A DNA stretch of 64,000 nt from the NCBI RefSeq assembly GCF_004151105.1, contig NZ_PHRF01000172.1, forward strand, positions 124,001 to 188,000. The letters run 5' to 3'. The notes beneath the pieces were generated by a model, which made no database searches, was not told the origin of the DNA, and worked only from the letters and a program-made list of their open reading frames with translations. This document shows positions 7,945-15,590 of the stretch, piece by piece. The position numbers were made by a program, and so were the translations under genes. The stretch is from Streptomyces sp. L-9-10 (lineage in GTDB: Bacteria > Actinomycetota > Actinomycetes > Streptomycetales > Streptomycetaceae). Every line of letters begins with the position of its first letter. Positions within the stretch are counted from its first letter, which is position 1.

Positions 7945-8859
7945 TCAGTGGCCCAGTTCCCTGGGCAGCTCGGCGGGAAGCTCCGCGGGCCGCTCCAGCG
8001 GAGGCAGCGCGGGCAGCGCGTCCCAGGGGATCTGGCGGGCCCGCAGGTCCTTGCGGATGCGCTCGGCGACCTTCTTGGTGTCCCGCCGGTTCATCATCGC
8101 GCCGACGGCCGCTCCGATCATGAACGGAACCAGGTTCGGCAGACTGCGGACCGTGCGCTTCATGATCTGCTGCCGCAGCTCGCGCTTCATCCGGCCGCTC
8201 AGCGCGCCGTTGAAGGTCGACGGTTTGGTGATGTCGACCCCGCGCTCCTCCGTCCAGGACGTCAGATAGGCGGCGCTGCGCTCCTTGAGCGAGCCGGGCG
8301 GGCGCAGTCCGTAGACCTCGTGCAGCTCCGCGATGAGCTTCAGCTCGATCGCGGCGACGGCGGTGATCTCGGCTGCCAGCTCGGCCGGCATCGCGGGCGG
8401 TACGGGCAGCATCGCGGCCGCGCCGATACCCGCGCCGACCGTCGAGCTGCTGTTCGCGGCGCCCGCGACCAGCTTGTCCGCCAGCTCCTCGGGACCCAGG
8501 CCCGGGAACTGCTTGCGGAGGGTGGCGATATCGCGGACCGGGACCCGAGGAGCGTTCTCGATGATCCGGTCGGCGAGATGGGCCAGCGCCGCCTTGGCGC
8601 TGTCGCCGCCCCTGCGTACTCCCCGTTTGACGGTGTCCAGGCGCCGGCCCCCGGTCTTGGGGCCGCCGTGGTCTTCCTGGTCCGCCTCGAGCGAGGCCGG
8701 CCGGCCTCGCTCGTCGTCACCCGCGCCGGAACGGGGCGACAGGGCGGAGTGCTCGGCAGCGGGCTGAACGCCTTCTGCCGGGCCTGTGCCGCCCTCATAC
8801 ACCTCCGGTGAACTCTTACGCCGGAAGCGCCGTTTCCGGAACGGTGTGTCGCCTGCCAC
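7945..8859 (-). CDS. Conserved hypothetical protein with glycine-rich membrane-like centre
   Basis: I do not recognise this 304-residue protein. It starts with a basic stretch (FRKRRFRRK), then a charged low-complexity linker to about residue 75. A helical domain follows that contains DIATLRKQFPGLGPEELADKL and a small-residue-rich segment (VGAGIGAAAMLPVPPAMPAE). A second glycine-rich helix (MIGAAVGAMMNRRDT) lies near residue 260. The pattern suggests a peripheral or weakly membrane-associated protein, but there is no signal peptide. The GTG start at 8859 is 13 bp downstream of the DUF4193 stop, so the two are probably co-transcribed. Confidence 0.65.
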   Translation of the reverse strand: MAGDTPFRKRRFRRKSSPEVYEGGTGPAEGVQPAAEHSALSPRSGAGDDERGRPASLEADQEDHGGPKTGGRRLDTVKRGVRRGGDSAKAALAHLADRIIENAPRVPVRDIATLRKQFPGLGPEELADKLVAGAANSSSTVGAGIGAAAMLPVPPAMPAELAAEITAVAAIELKLIAELHEVYGLRPPGSLKERSAAYLTSWTEERGVDITKPSTFNGALSGRMKRELRQQIMKRTVRSLPNLVPFMIGAAVGAMMNRRDTKKVAERIRKDLRARQIPWDALPALPPLERPAELPAELPRELGH

Positions 8860-8872
8860 GGCCGGCCTGACC

Positions 8873-9169
8873 TCAGTCGCAGTCGCGGCAGATGGGCTGA
8901 CCGTTCTTCTCCCTGGCGAGCTGGGAGCGGTGGTGCACCAGGAAGCAGCTCATGCAGGTGAACTCATCGGCCTGCCTGGGCAGCACCCGGACGGACAGCT
9001 CCTCGTTGGAGAGATCCGCGCCGGGCAGTTCCAGGCCCTCGGCCTGCTCGAACTCGTCGACGTCGACCGCTGAAGTCGACTTGTCGTTCCGACGGGCCTT
9101 CAGTTCCTCAAGGCTGTCCTGATCGACGTCGTCATCGGTCTTGCGTGGGGTGTCGTAATCCGTTGCCAT
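8873..9169 (-). CDS. DUF4193 small zinc-ribbon-like protein
   Basis: This 98-residue conserved actinobacterial protein begins MATDYDTPRKTDDD and has a long acidic first half. The second half carries two CxxC pairs (CMSC and CRDC), consistent with one structural zinc site. This is the usual DUF4193 layout; the function is unknown. The ATG at 9169 is supported by a purine-rich GGGGGAGAGCGAC just upstream. It leads a two-gene unit with the hypothetical gene at 7945-8859. Confidence 0.85.
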   Translation of the reverse strand: MATDYDTPRKTDDDVDQDSLEELKARRNDKSTSAVDVDEFEQAEGLELPGADLSNEELSVRVLPRQADEFTCMSCFLVHHRSQLAREKNGQPICRDCD

Positions 9170-9573
9170 GTCGCTCTCCCCCTCTGGGTGTCTGTGGTGT
9201 CTCAGCGCGGGTAACGCGTGAGAGGCCGGACTTGTGCCCGACCTGAGGCGGAGATTTTGCCTCACATCAAGGTCTGTTACTCAATCGACACCCAACCGGA
9301 CTCACGTGGAGTGATCGGCTTCGGGTGGCGAAGGGGACCGTACACGGTCCCAATGTCGCACTTCACGGGCGCCACCCCGTGTACTTCCCGTGATCCCGAC
9401 CCCTGGAAACCCGGACTTTACCGGCTTTCCGTTGAAGGCTTGATCACGCAGAGTGGATAGGCGGGAATTCGCCCCTGTGATCGATCACACATGGGTCCGC
9501 CCAAAACTGATGGCGAGAATTCCGCGCAAAGCGAACAAAGCAATCTTCCTGCCTGAACACTCCGCGCAGTCTC
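9170..9573. other. Intergenic region upstream of the DUF4193 gene
   Basis: No convincing gene is seen in these 404 bp. The region must hold the minus-strand promoter of the DUF4193 gene and the end of the cutRS transcript. Its clearest element is a perfect 14-bp palindrome at 9476-9489. A plus-strand open frame at 9218-9460 has no ribosome site and an unusual composition, and was not accepted. Confidence 0.6.
9476..9489. promoter_or_regulatory. Perfect palindrome TGTGATCGATCACA (candidate regulator site)
   Basis: The 14-bp sequence is its own reverse complement and contains GTG-N6-CAC, the core spacing of Crp-type sites in Streptomyces. It lies 85 bp past the cutS stop and about 307 bp before the DUF4193 start. 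A binding function is inference only. Confidence 0.4.
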
Positions 9574-10812
9574 TCAGACCGGGAGAGTGACACGCATCAC
9601 GAGTCCACCACCCTCGCGCGGTTCGGCGTGAATTCGTCCGCCATGGGCACGCGCGACGGATCTGGCGATCGAAAGACCCAGGCCAACGCCCTTGTCACTG
9701 CCGGTGCGCTCGGTCCGCAGCCGCCGGAACGGCTCGAAGAGATTGTCAATCTCGTACGCGGGAACCACGGGACCGGTGTTCGACACCACCAGGACCGCCT
9801 GGCCCTGCTCGATCGCGGTGGTGACCTCTACCCAGCCATCCTCCGGGACGTTGTACCGGACGGCATTCTGCACCAGATTCAGCGCGATCCTTTCCAGCAG
9901 GACGCCGTTCCCCTGCACGACGGCGGGCACGCGCTCGCCGCGGATCTCCACGCCCTTCGCCTCCGCCTCGGAGAGCGCCTGGTCCACCGCGCGGGTCGCG
10001 ACCTCGGCGAGATCGACCGGTTTTCGCTCCACGATCTGGTTGTCGCTGCGGGCGAGCAGCAGCAGGCCCTCCACCAGTTGTTCACTGCGCTCATTGGTGG
10101 CCAGCAGGGTCTTGCCGAGCTGCTGGAGCTCCGTGGGCGCCCCCGGGTCGGAGAGATGGACCTCCAGCAGGGTGCGGTTGATCGCGAGCGGCGTACGCAG
10201 CTCGTGCGAGGCGTTCGCGACGAACCGCTGCTGCGCGCTGAAGGCCCGCTCCAGCCGCTCCAGCATCTCGTCGAAGGTGTCGGCCAGCTCCTTGAGCTCG
10301 TCGTCGGGGCCGTCCAGCTCGATGCGCCGGGACAGGTCGGAGCCGACCACGCGCCGCGCGGTACGGGTGATCCGGCCCAGTGGAGAGAGGACCCGGCCGG
10401 CCATCGCGTAGCCGAAGGCGAACGCGATGACGCTGAGGCCGACCAGCGCGAAGAGCGAGCGGCTGAGCAGATCGTCGAGCGCCTGCTGGCGCTGGTGGTT
10501 GACGCAGGCGTTCATCGCCGCGTTGAACTCCTCCGGCGGTGCCTGGTCCGGGAAGTTGCAGACCTCGCTGCTGACCTTGCCCGTCACGATCTTGAACGGC
10601 AGCTCGCTGCCCACGTGCAGGGCCTGCGCGGCCAGCAGATAGATGATCGAGAGCAGCAGGATGCCGGCGATCAGGAACATGCCGCCGTAGAGCAGCGTGA
10701 GCCGTATCCGGATGGTCGGACGCACCCAGGGCAGCGACGGGTCCGGGCGTCTGGGGTCCCAGGTCGGTTTCGGCGGCGCCGCGGGGGGCGCGGGCGTACT
10801 GGACACCGCCAT
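9574..10812 (-). CDS. cutS: Sensor histidine kinase CutS
   Basis: CutS is the membrane kinase of the CutRS system, known in Streptomyces to affect antibiotic production and the response to secretion or envelope stress. The 412-residue product has two membrane segments (around residues 37-58 and 145-165) flanking an extracellular sensor with two cysteines (EVCNF and NACVN). A HAMP region follows, then the H-box NASHELRTPLA, the N-box LNLVQNAVRYN and the G-box GVGLGLS. The ATG at 10812 shares one base with the cutR stop (TGATG), so the kinase is translated together with its regulator. A GTG at 10806 is an alternative start. Confidence 0.92.
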   Translation of the reverse strand: MAVSSTPAPPAAPPKPTWDPRRPDPSLPWVRPTIRIRLTLLYGGMFLIAGILLLSIIYLLAAQALHVGSELPFKIVTGKVSSEVCNFPDQAPPEEFNAAMNACVNHQRQQALDDLLSRSLFALVGLSVIAFAFGYAMAGRVLSPLGRITRTARRVVGSDLSRRIELDGPDDELKELADTFDEMLERLERAFSAQQRFVANASHELRTPLAINRTLLEVHLSDPGAPTELQQLGKTLLATNERSEQLVEGLLLLARSDNQIVERKPVDLAEVATRAVDQALSEAEAKGVEIRGERVPAVVQGNGVLLERIALNLVQNAVRYNVPEDGWVEVTTAIEQGQAVLVVSNTGPVVPAYEIDNLFEPFRRLRTERTGSDKGVGLGLSIARSVARAHGGRIHAEPREGGGLVMRVTLPV

Positions 10813-11465
10813 CAGATCCGGTAACCGGAGCCGGGCACCGTGACGATCACGGGTGGCTCGCCGAGCTTGCGGCGCAGTGTCATGACGGTCACGCGCACGA
10901 CGTTCGTGAACGGGTCGGTGTTCTCGTCCCACGCCTTCTCCAGGAGCTGCTCGGCAGAGACGACGGCGCCCTCGCTGCGCATCAGGACTTCGAGCACCGC
11001 GAATTCCTTGGGCGCGAGCTGGATCTCCCTGCCGTCACGGAAGACCTCGCGGCGGTTGGGGTCGAGCTTGATCCCGGAGCGCTCCAGCACAGGAGGCAGC
11101 GGTACGGTCGTACGACGGCCGAGCGCCCGTACCCGCGCGGTCAGCTCGCTGAACGCGAAGGGCTTGGGCAGATAGTCGTCCGCGCCCAGCTCCAGCCCCT
11201 CGACCCGGTCGCTGACGTCGCCCGAGGCCGTGAGCATGAGGACGCGGGTGGGCATCCCCAGCTCGACGATCTTCCGGCAGACGTCGTCGCCATGGACGAC
11301 GGGCAGGTCGCGGTCGAGCACGACCACGTCGTAGTCGTTCACCCCGATCCGCTCCAGGGCCGCCGCTCCGTCGTACACCACGTCGACGGCCATGGCCTCC
11401 CGGCGCAGTCCGGTGGCCACCGCATCGGCGAGCAGTTGCTCGTCCTCGACGACGAGTACGCGCAC
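10812..11465 (-). CDS. cutR: Response regulator CutR (OmpR family)
   Basis: CutR is the DNA-binding partner of CutS. The 217-residue product has an N-terminal receiver domain starting VRVLVVEDEQ, with the phospho-acceptor Asp in VVVLDRDLP and the conserved Lys in YLPKPFAF. The winged-helix output domain ends in the MTLRRKLGEPPVIVTVPGSG motif. The GTG at 11465 is selected because AAGGAA sits 8-10 nt upstream and it gives the standard N-terminus. An upstream extension to 11519 would add residues unlike the family. The gene heads the cutRS operon. Confidence 0.93.
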   Translation of the reverse strand: MRVLVVEDEQLLADAVATGLRREAMAVDVVYDGAAALERIGVNDYDVVVLDRDLPVVHGDDVCRKIVELGMPTRVLMLTASGDVSDRVEGLELGADDYLPKPFAFSELTARVRALGRRTTVPLPPVLERSGIKLDPNRREVFRDGREIQLAPKEFAVLEVLMRSEGAVVSAEQLLEKAWDENTDPFTNVVRVTVMTLRRKLGEPPVIVTVPGSGYRI

Positions 11466-11815
11466 GTCGCTGTTCCTTCCTCTGGGCCCGTCACCCGTGA
11501 TCAGGGCAGGTTGTATCACTGGCTGTGCGGGGCCATCCTGCCCTTAACGGCCATAAACCGGCGGTAAGACGATGCTGGATGACCTGGCACATCCGGGAAT
11601 GAACCGGATTTGTGGATGCGTTGAGGTTTCTCGACGGCGGAGCGTGGGGAAGACGATTTCACACCCGAGATCACGCCCTGTTTGTGGCATGCCACACCCT
11701 TATCTGTCATCCAGAGGCAGTGGGTGCGTGATCTTCCCGCCGTCGGCACACCCCCGTGCCACCGACCACGACGTCGGCACACCCCCGTGCCACTGACCCA
11801 CGACGAGGGGGCGCA
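11466..11815. other. Divergent intergenic region between cutR and a small ORF
   Basis: These 350 bp hold the divergent promoters of cutR (minus) and of the 60-residue gene at 11816 (plus). Apart from the tandem repeat at 11741-11802, I see no clear gene or recognisable operator. Confidence 0.5.
11741..11802. repeat. Two tandem 31-bp repeats with internal hairpins
   Basis: A 22-bp block at 11741-11762 recurs exactly at 11772-11793, and the 9-bp spacer is also nearly repeated, giving a 31-bp unit. Each unit contains GGCAC and GTGCC, able to form a small hairpin. The second copy ends about 20 bp before the ATG at 11816, so it lies in the untranslated leader or promoter of that gene. Confidence 0.8.
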
Positions 11816-11998
11816 ATGGACGCGTTCACCGCCGGGCTTCTGCAGCGTATAAGGGCCACGGAAACGGATCTCACTCATGCCCGTGAAACGGGCGACGACT
11901 TCCTCGCGGATGTCGAACAGGAAGAGCTTGACGACCTTCGCCGGCTTGCCGCCGAGCATGGCGTGGATGTGGAGGTCGGCGCCGCCACGGGCGTCTGA
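11816..11998 (+). CDS. Small conserved acidic protein (60 residues)
   Basis: The product MDAFTAGLLQRIRATETDLT followed by HARETGDDFLADVEQEELDD is a 60-residue, helix-rich acidic protein. It ends in a short LAAEHGVDVEV segment. It has no signal peptide or recognised domain and its function is unknown; I recall similar short proteins beside cutRS in other streptomycetes. A GAGGGGG ribosome site lies just before the ATG at 11816. The frame is open to 11756 but that extension covers the repeat region. It is divergent from cutRS. Confidence 0.72.
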   Translation: MDAFTAGLLQRIRATETDLTHARETGDDFLADVEQEELDDLRRLAAEHGVDVEVGAATGV

Positions 11999-12091
11999 CC
12001 TGCACCGCGGTCGTACAGACACCGTCGTACAGCCTTAGCCGTACAGACATACAGAATCACGACATTTACAGAGCCGTAGATACCTACAGAG

Positions 12092-12130
12092 AAGGGCCCC
12101 GGCACCGAGGGGAACGGTGCCGGGGCCCTT
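12092..12130. terminator. Strong bidirectional hairpin
   Basis: A perfect 15-bp stem pairs 12092-12106 with 12116-12130 around a 9-nt loop. It ends with TT on the plus side and lies between the plus-strand small gene and the convergent inositol-phosphatase-family gene. Confidence 0.9.
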
Positions 12131-12163
12131 CCGTGTCGTGGTCGGTCCGTGTCCCGGTCGGTC

Positions 12164-13024
12164 CTAGTCGTGCCAGGCGCCGTACTCCTCCAGCAGCGCT
12201 TGGAGGGGCTCGAAGACGCCGGGGGTGGCGGCCACCGTCAGGTCGTAACCGGGCCGGGTGCCGGGACGGCCGCCCGTGAGCGCGCCCGCCTCGCGGGCGA
12301 TGAGATCGCCGGCCGCCAGGTCCCAGGGGTGCAGTCCGCGCTCGTAGTAGCCGTCGAGCCGTCCGGCCGCGACATCGCAGAGGTCGGACGCCGCCGAGCC
12401 ACCGCGACGGATGTCGCGCAGCTGAGGGATCAGCCGCTGGGCGATTCCGGCCTGGTGGGCGCGGACGGCGGTGACGTAGTTGAAGCCGGTCGACACCAGC
12501 GCGCGCTCCAACGGCGGAGCGGGGCGGCAGCCGATCGGGCGGTCATTGAGGAAGGCTCCGCCGCCGCGCACGGCGCGGAAGATCTCGCGGCGCAACGGGA
12601 TCGCGACAACTCCGGCCAGTGTCTCGCCGTCGCGTTCGGCGGCGATGGAGACGGCCCAGGTGGGCAGCCCGTAAAGGTAGTTGACCGTGCCGTCCAGTGG
12701 GTCGATGACCCACCGGACCCCGCTGCTGCCCGCCGAGCTGGCGCCCTCCTCGCCGAGGAAGCCGTCGTCGGGGCGGTGCTCCGAGAGATAGCCGGTGATC
12801 AGTTTCTCGGCCGCGATGTCCATCTCGGTGACGACATCGATGGGACTGGACTTGGTGGCGGCGACGGCCAGATCGTCGGGGCGGCCGTCGCGCAGCAGCG
12901 CGCCGGCCCGGTTCGCCGCCTCCAGGGCGAGGGCGAGCAGTTCCCCGCCCAGGGCGCCGTCGGCCGCGGTGTCCTTGTCCGGGGTGTCCTTGTCCGGGGC
13001 GTACTCGTTCGAGGCGTCGGTCAC
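12164..13024 (-). CDS. Inositol monophosphatase family protein
   Basis: This 286-residue Mg2+-dependent sugar or inositol phosphatase has its metal-binding motifs in order: GEEGAS, WVIDPLDGTVNYLYGLP and HPWDLAAGDLIAREAGA. The likely substrates are inositol-1-phosphate, a nucleotide 3'-phosphate or a sugar phosphate; the sequence does not decide. The GTG start at 13024 gives VTDASNEY. A 15-bp direct repeat near the start encodes PDKDTPDKDT, a disordered leader. It follows hemH after 11 bp and may be co-transcribed with it. A strong hairpin follows its stop. Confidence 0.9.
   Translation of the reverse strand: MTDASNEYAPDKDTPDKDTAADGALGGELLALALEAANRAGALLRDGRPDDLAVAATKSSPIDVVTEMDIAAEKLITGYLSEHRPDDGFLGEEGASSAGSSGVRWVIDPLDGTVNYLYGLPTWAVSIAAERDGETLAGVVAIPLRREIFRAVRGGGAFLNDRPIGCRPAPPLERALVSTGFNYVTAVRAHQAGIAQRLIPQLRDIRRGGSAASDLCDVAAGRLDGYYERGLHPWDLAAGDLIAREAGALTGGRPGTRPGYDLTVAATPGVFEPLQALLEEYGAWHD
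12968..12997. repeat. Two perfect 15-bp direct repeats in a coding leader
   Basis: The 15-bp unit at 12968-12982 is repeated exactly at 12983-12997. It adds the duplicated peptide PDKDT to the start of the phosphatase and is a likely site of in-frame length variation. Confidence 0.85.
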
Positions 13025-13035
13025 AGCGGGCTCCT

Positions 13036-14163
13036 TCAGGCGTACGGGCTGTCGGCGCCCGCCGCGGCGGGCCTGGGGGCACGGGCGGGGCAGCAGCCGA
13101 CCGGGCAGAGGTCATGGCTCGGTCCGAGCGCGCCCAGGAAGCAGCGTTCCGCCGCGCGCCCCCGCTCGGTGGCGGCGCGTTCCAGGAGGAGATCGCGGAC
13201 GGCCCCGGCGAAGCGCGGATCCGCCCCCACCGTCGGCGAGCGGCGTACGGGGAGTCCCAGCTCGGCGGCCTTGGCGGTGGCTTCGGTGTCGAGGTCGTAC
13301 AGGACTTCCATGTGATCGGAGACGAAACCGATGGGGGCCATCACGACGGCGGGGACTCCGGCGCCGTGCAGGGTCTCCAGGTGGTCGCAGATGTCCGGCT
13401 CCAGCCACGGGATGTGCGGGGCGCCGCTGCGCGACTGGTAGACGAGCCGCCAGGGGTGCTCGACACCGGTCTCCTCACGGACCGTGTCCGCGATCAGCCG
13501 GGCGACGTCGAGATGCTGGGCCACATAGGCGCCGCCCTCCCCGTGGGCCTCGACGGGCCCCGAGGTGTCGGCGGCCGCGTCGGGGATGGAGTGGGTGGTG
13601 AAGGCGAGGTGCGCGCCCGCGCGTACGTCCTCCGGCAGGTCCGCGAGCGACGCGAGCACGCCGTCGACCATGGGGCGCACGAAGCCGGGGTGGTTGAAGT
13701 AGTGGCGCAGCTTGTCCACCCGGGGTACCGCGAGCCCCTCGTCTGCCAGGGTGGCGAGCGCGTCCGCGAGGTTCTCGCGGTACTGCCGGCAGCCCGAGTA
13801 CGAGGCGTACGCGCTGGTGGCGAGGACCGCGATACGGCGCCGGCCGTCCGCGACCATCTCGCGCAGGGTGTCGGTCAGATACGGCGCCCAGTTGCGGTTG
13901 CCCCAGTAGACCGGCAGGTCCACGCCGTGCTCGGCGAAGTCCTTGCGCAGGGCCCCCAGCAGGGCGCGGTTCTGTTCGTTGATCGGGCTGACCCCGCCGA
14001 ACAGGAAGTAGTGCTTGCCCACTTCCTTCAGCCGTTCCTTGGGGATGCCACGGCCCCGGGTCACGTTCTCCAGGAACGGAACCACATCGTCCGGGCCCTC
14101 GGGACCGCCGAAGGACAGCAGAAGAAGAGCGTCGTAGGGGGAAGTCGCGAGCTGTTCTGGCAT
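13036..14163 (-). CDS. hemH: Ferrochelatase (coproporphyrin type)
   Basis: This enzyme inserts ferrous iron into the porphyrin ring; in actinobacteria the substrate is normally coproporphyrin III. The 375-residue product starts MPEQLATSPYDALLLLSFGGPEG. It contains HYFLFGGVSPIN, TSAYASYSGCRQYREN, TTHSIPD and GFVSDHMEVLYDLD, the last with the active-site residues. Cysteines in SGCRQ and in the tail (CFLGALGPSHDLCPVGCC) match the pattern of the [2Fe-2S] cluster described for some actinobacterial ferrochelatases. The ATG at 14163 is chosen over upstream extensions because it gives the usual N-terminus. Confidence 0.95.
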   Translation of the reverse strand: MPEQLATSPYDALLLLSFGGPEGPDDVVPFLENVTRGRGIPKERLKEVGKHYFLFGGVSPINEQNRALLGALRKDFAEHGVDLPVYWGNRNWAPYLTDTLREMVADGRRRIAVLATSAYASYSGCRQYRENLADALATLADEGLAVPRVDKLRHYFNHPGFVRPMVDGVLASLADLPEDVRAGAHLAFTTHSIPDAAADTSGPVEAHGEGGAYVAQHLDVARLIADTVREETGVEHPWRLVYQSRSGAPHIPWLEPDICDHLETLHGAGVPAVVMAPIGFVSDHMEVLYDLDTEATAKAAELGLPVRRSPTVGADPRFAGAVRDLLLERAATERGRAAERCFLGALGPSHDLCPVGCCPARAPRPAAAGADSPYA

Positions 14164-14342
14164 GTGTCCGATCCTCCCACCCGGCTCTCCGCGCCCGGCA
14201 ACCGCGCCCCGCACCGCCCCGCCCGGGATCCCCGAGGAGTCGCCCGGAGCTCCCGAAGCCGCCCGGCCGGAAATGGGGGCGCGCGCGGCGGACCCCCGAC
14301 CGTAAGCTGTATCGCCAGATTCATTCCTTACCGGAGCGTCCG

Positions 14343-15590
14343 TTGCCCAGTTCCTACCACGCGATATTCGCCGCTCCCGGTACCAAGGGATTCAGCGCGG
14401 CCGGTCTGATCGGCAGAATGCCACTGGCCATGATGGGCATCGGCATCGTGACGATGGTCTCCCAGCTCACCGGGCGCTACGGGCTGGCGGGGGCGCTCTC
14501 CGCGACGCTGGCGATGTCCGCCGCGCTGTTCGGTCCGCAGATCTCCCGGCTCGTCGACCGGCACGGCCAGGGGCGGATCCTGCGCCCGGCGACCCTGGTC
14601 GCGGTGACGTCCGTGGCGGGGCTGCTCGTCTGCGCCCAGCAGTCCGCACCCGACTGGACCTTGTTCGTCTTCGCCGCGGGCGCGGGCTGTGTGCCGAGCC
14701 TCGGCGCGATGGTGCGGGCGCGCTGGGCCGCGATCTACCGGGGCTCACCGCGCGAGCTGCACACCGCGTACGCGTGGGAGTCGATCGTCGACGAGGTGTG
14801 CTTCATCTTCGGCCCGATCGTCTCGATCGGGCTCTCGACCGCCTGGTTCCCGGAGGCGGGCCCGCTGCTCGCGGCCGTCTTCCTGGTCGTCGGTGTCGTC
14901 TGGCTGACCGCGCAGCGCGCGACCGAGCCCGTACCGCAGCCGCGTGAGCAGCACACCGGGGGTTCGGCGCTCCGCTCCCCCGGGCTGCGCGTCCTGGTGG
15001 CGACCTTCGTCGCGACCGGGGCGATCTTCGGCGCGGTCGATGTGGTGACGGTCGCCTTCGCGGAGGAGCGGGGTCACAAGGCGGCGGCGAGCCTGGTGCT
15101 GGCCGTGTACGCGCTCGGATCCTGTCTCGCCGGGGTGGTGTTCGGCCTGCTGCACTTCACCGGGCCTCCCGCACGGAGGTGGCTGGTGGGTATCTGTGTG
15201 ATGGCCTTGAGTATGATCCCCCTCCAACTGGCCGGGAACCTGCCGTTCCTGGCCGTGGCGCTCTTTGTCGCGGGCCTCTCCGTCGCGCCGACGATGGTGA
15301 CGACGATGGCCCTCGTCGAAGCGCACGTACCGCGCACCAAGCTGACCGAGGGCATGACCTGGACCAGTACCGGGCTCGCGGTCGGCGTGGCGCTCGGCTC
15401 GTCGGCCGCAGGCTGGGTGGTCGACGCGGCCGGGGCCGAGGCGGGGTACGGGGTGCCCGTCGCGGCGGGCGCGGCTGCGGCCGTGGTGGCGTTCCTGGGG
15501 TTTCGCCGGCTGCGCGGGCCGGTACCGAGTCGGGGAGGGCACGGGGCGGATGACCAGGAACCGTACGACGGCCACAAGAACGTGGCGTAA
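14343..15590 (+). CDS. MFS transporter
   Basis: This 415-residue major facilitator superfamily protein has about twelve predicted helices (for example GIVTMVSQLTG, ATFVATGAIFGAVDVVTVAF and FLAVALFVAGLSVAPTMVTT). An inter-helix motif DRHGQGRIL matches the MFS loop 2-3 signature. The substrate is unknown. The start is taken as TTG at 14343, preceded by GGAG at a normal distance; the first ATG in frame would remove the first helix. The last 41 bp overlap the next gene, suggesting a coupled pair. Confidence 0.85.
   Translation: MPSSYHAIFAAPGTKGFSAAGLIGRMPLAMMGIGIVTMVSQLTGRYGLAGALSATLAMSAALFGPQISRLVDRHGQGRILRPATLVAVTSVAGLLVCAQQSAPDWTLFVFAAGAGCVPSLGAMVRARWAAIYRGSPRELHTAYAWESIVDEVCFIFGPIVSIGLSTAWFPEAGPLLAAVFLVVGVVWLTAQRATEPVPQPREQHTGGSALRSPGLRVLVATFVATGAIFGAVDVVTVAFAEERGHKAAASLVLAVYALGSCLAGVVFGLLHFTGPPARRWLVGICVMALSMIPLQLAGNLPFLAVALFVAGLSVAPTMVTTMALVEAHVPRTKLTEGMTWTSTGLAVGVALGSSAAGWVVDAAGAEAGYGVPVAAGAAAAVVAFLGFRRLRGPVPSRGGHGADDQEPYDGHKNVA

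Noticed and set aside
9218..9460. Plus-strand frame of 80 codons in the cutS-DUF4193 gap
   Set aside because: No ribosome site, no family resemblance and unusual composition for this genome.
11516..12022. Minus-strand frame of 168 codons over the cutR-small gene region
   Set aside because: It overlaps the small plus-strand gene with a good ribosome site and has no recognisable domain.
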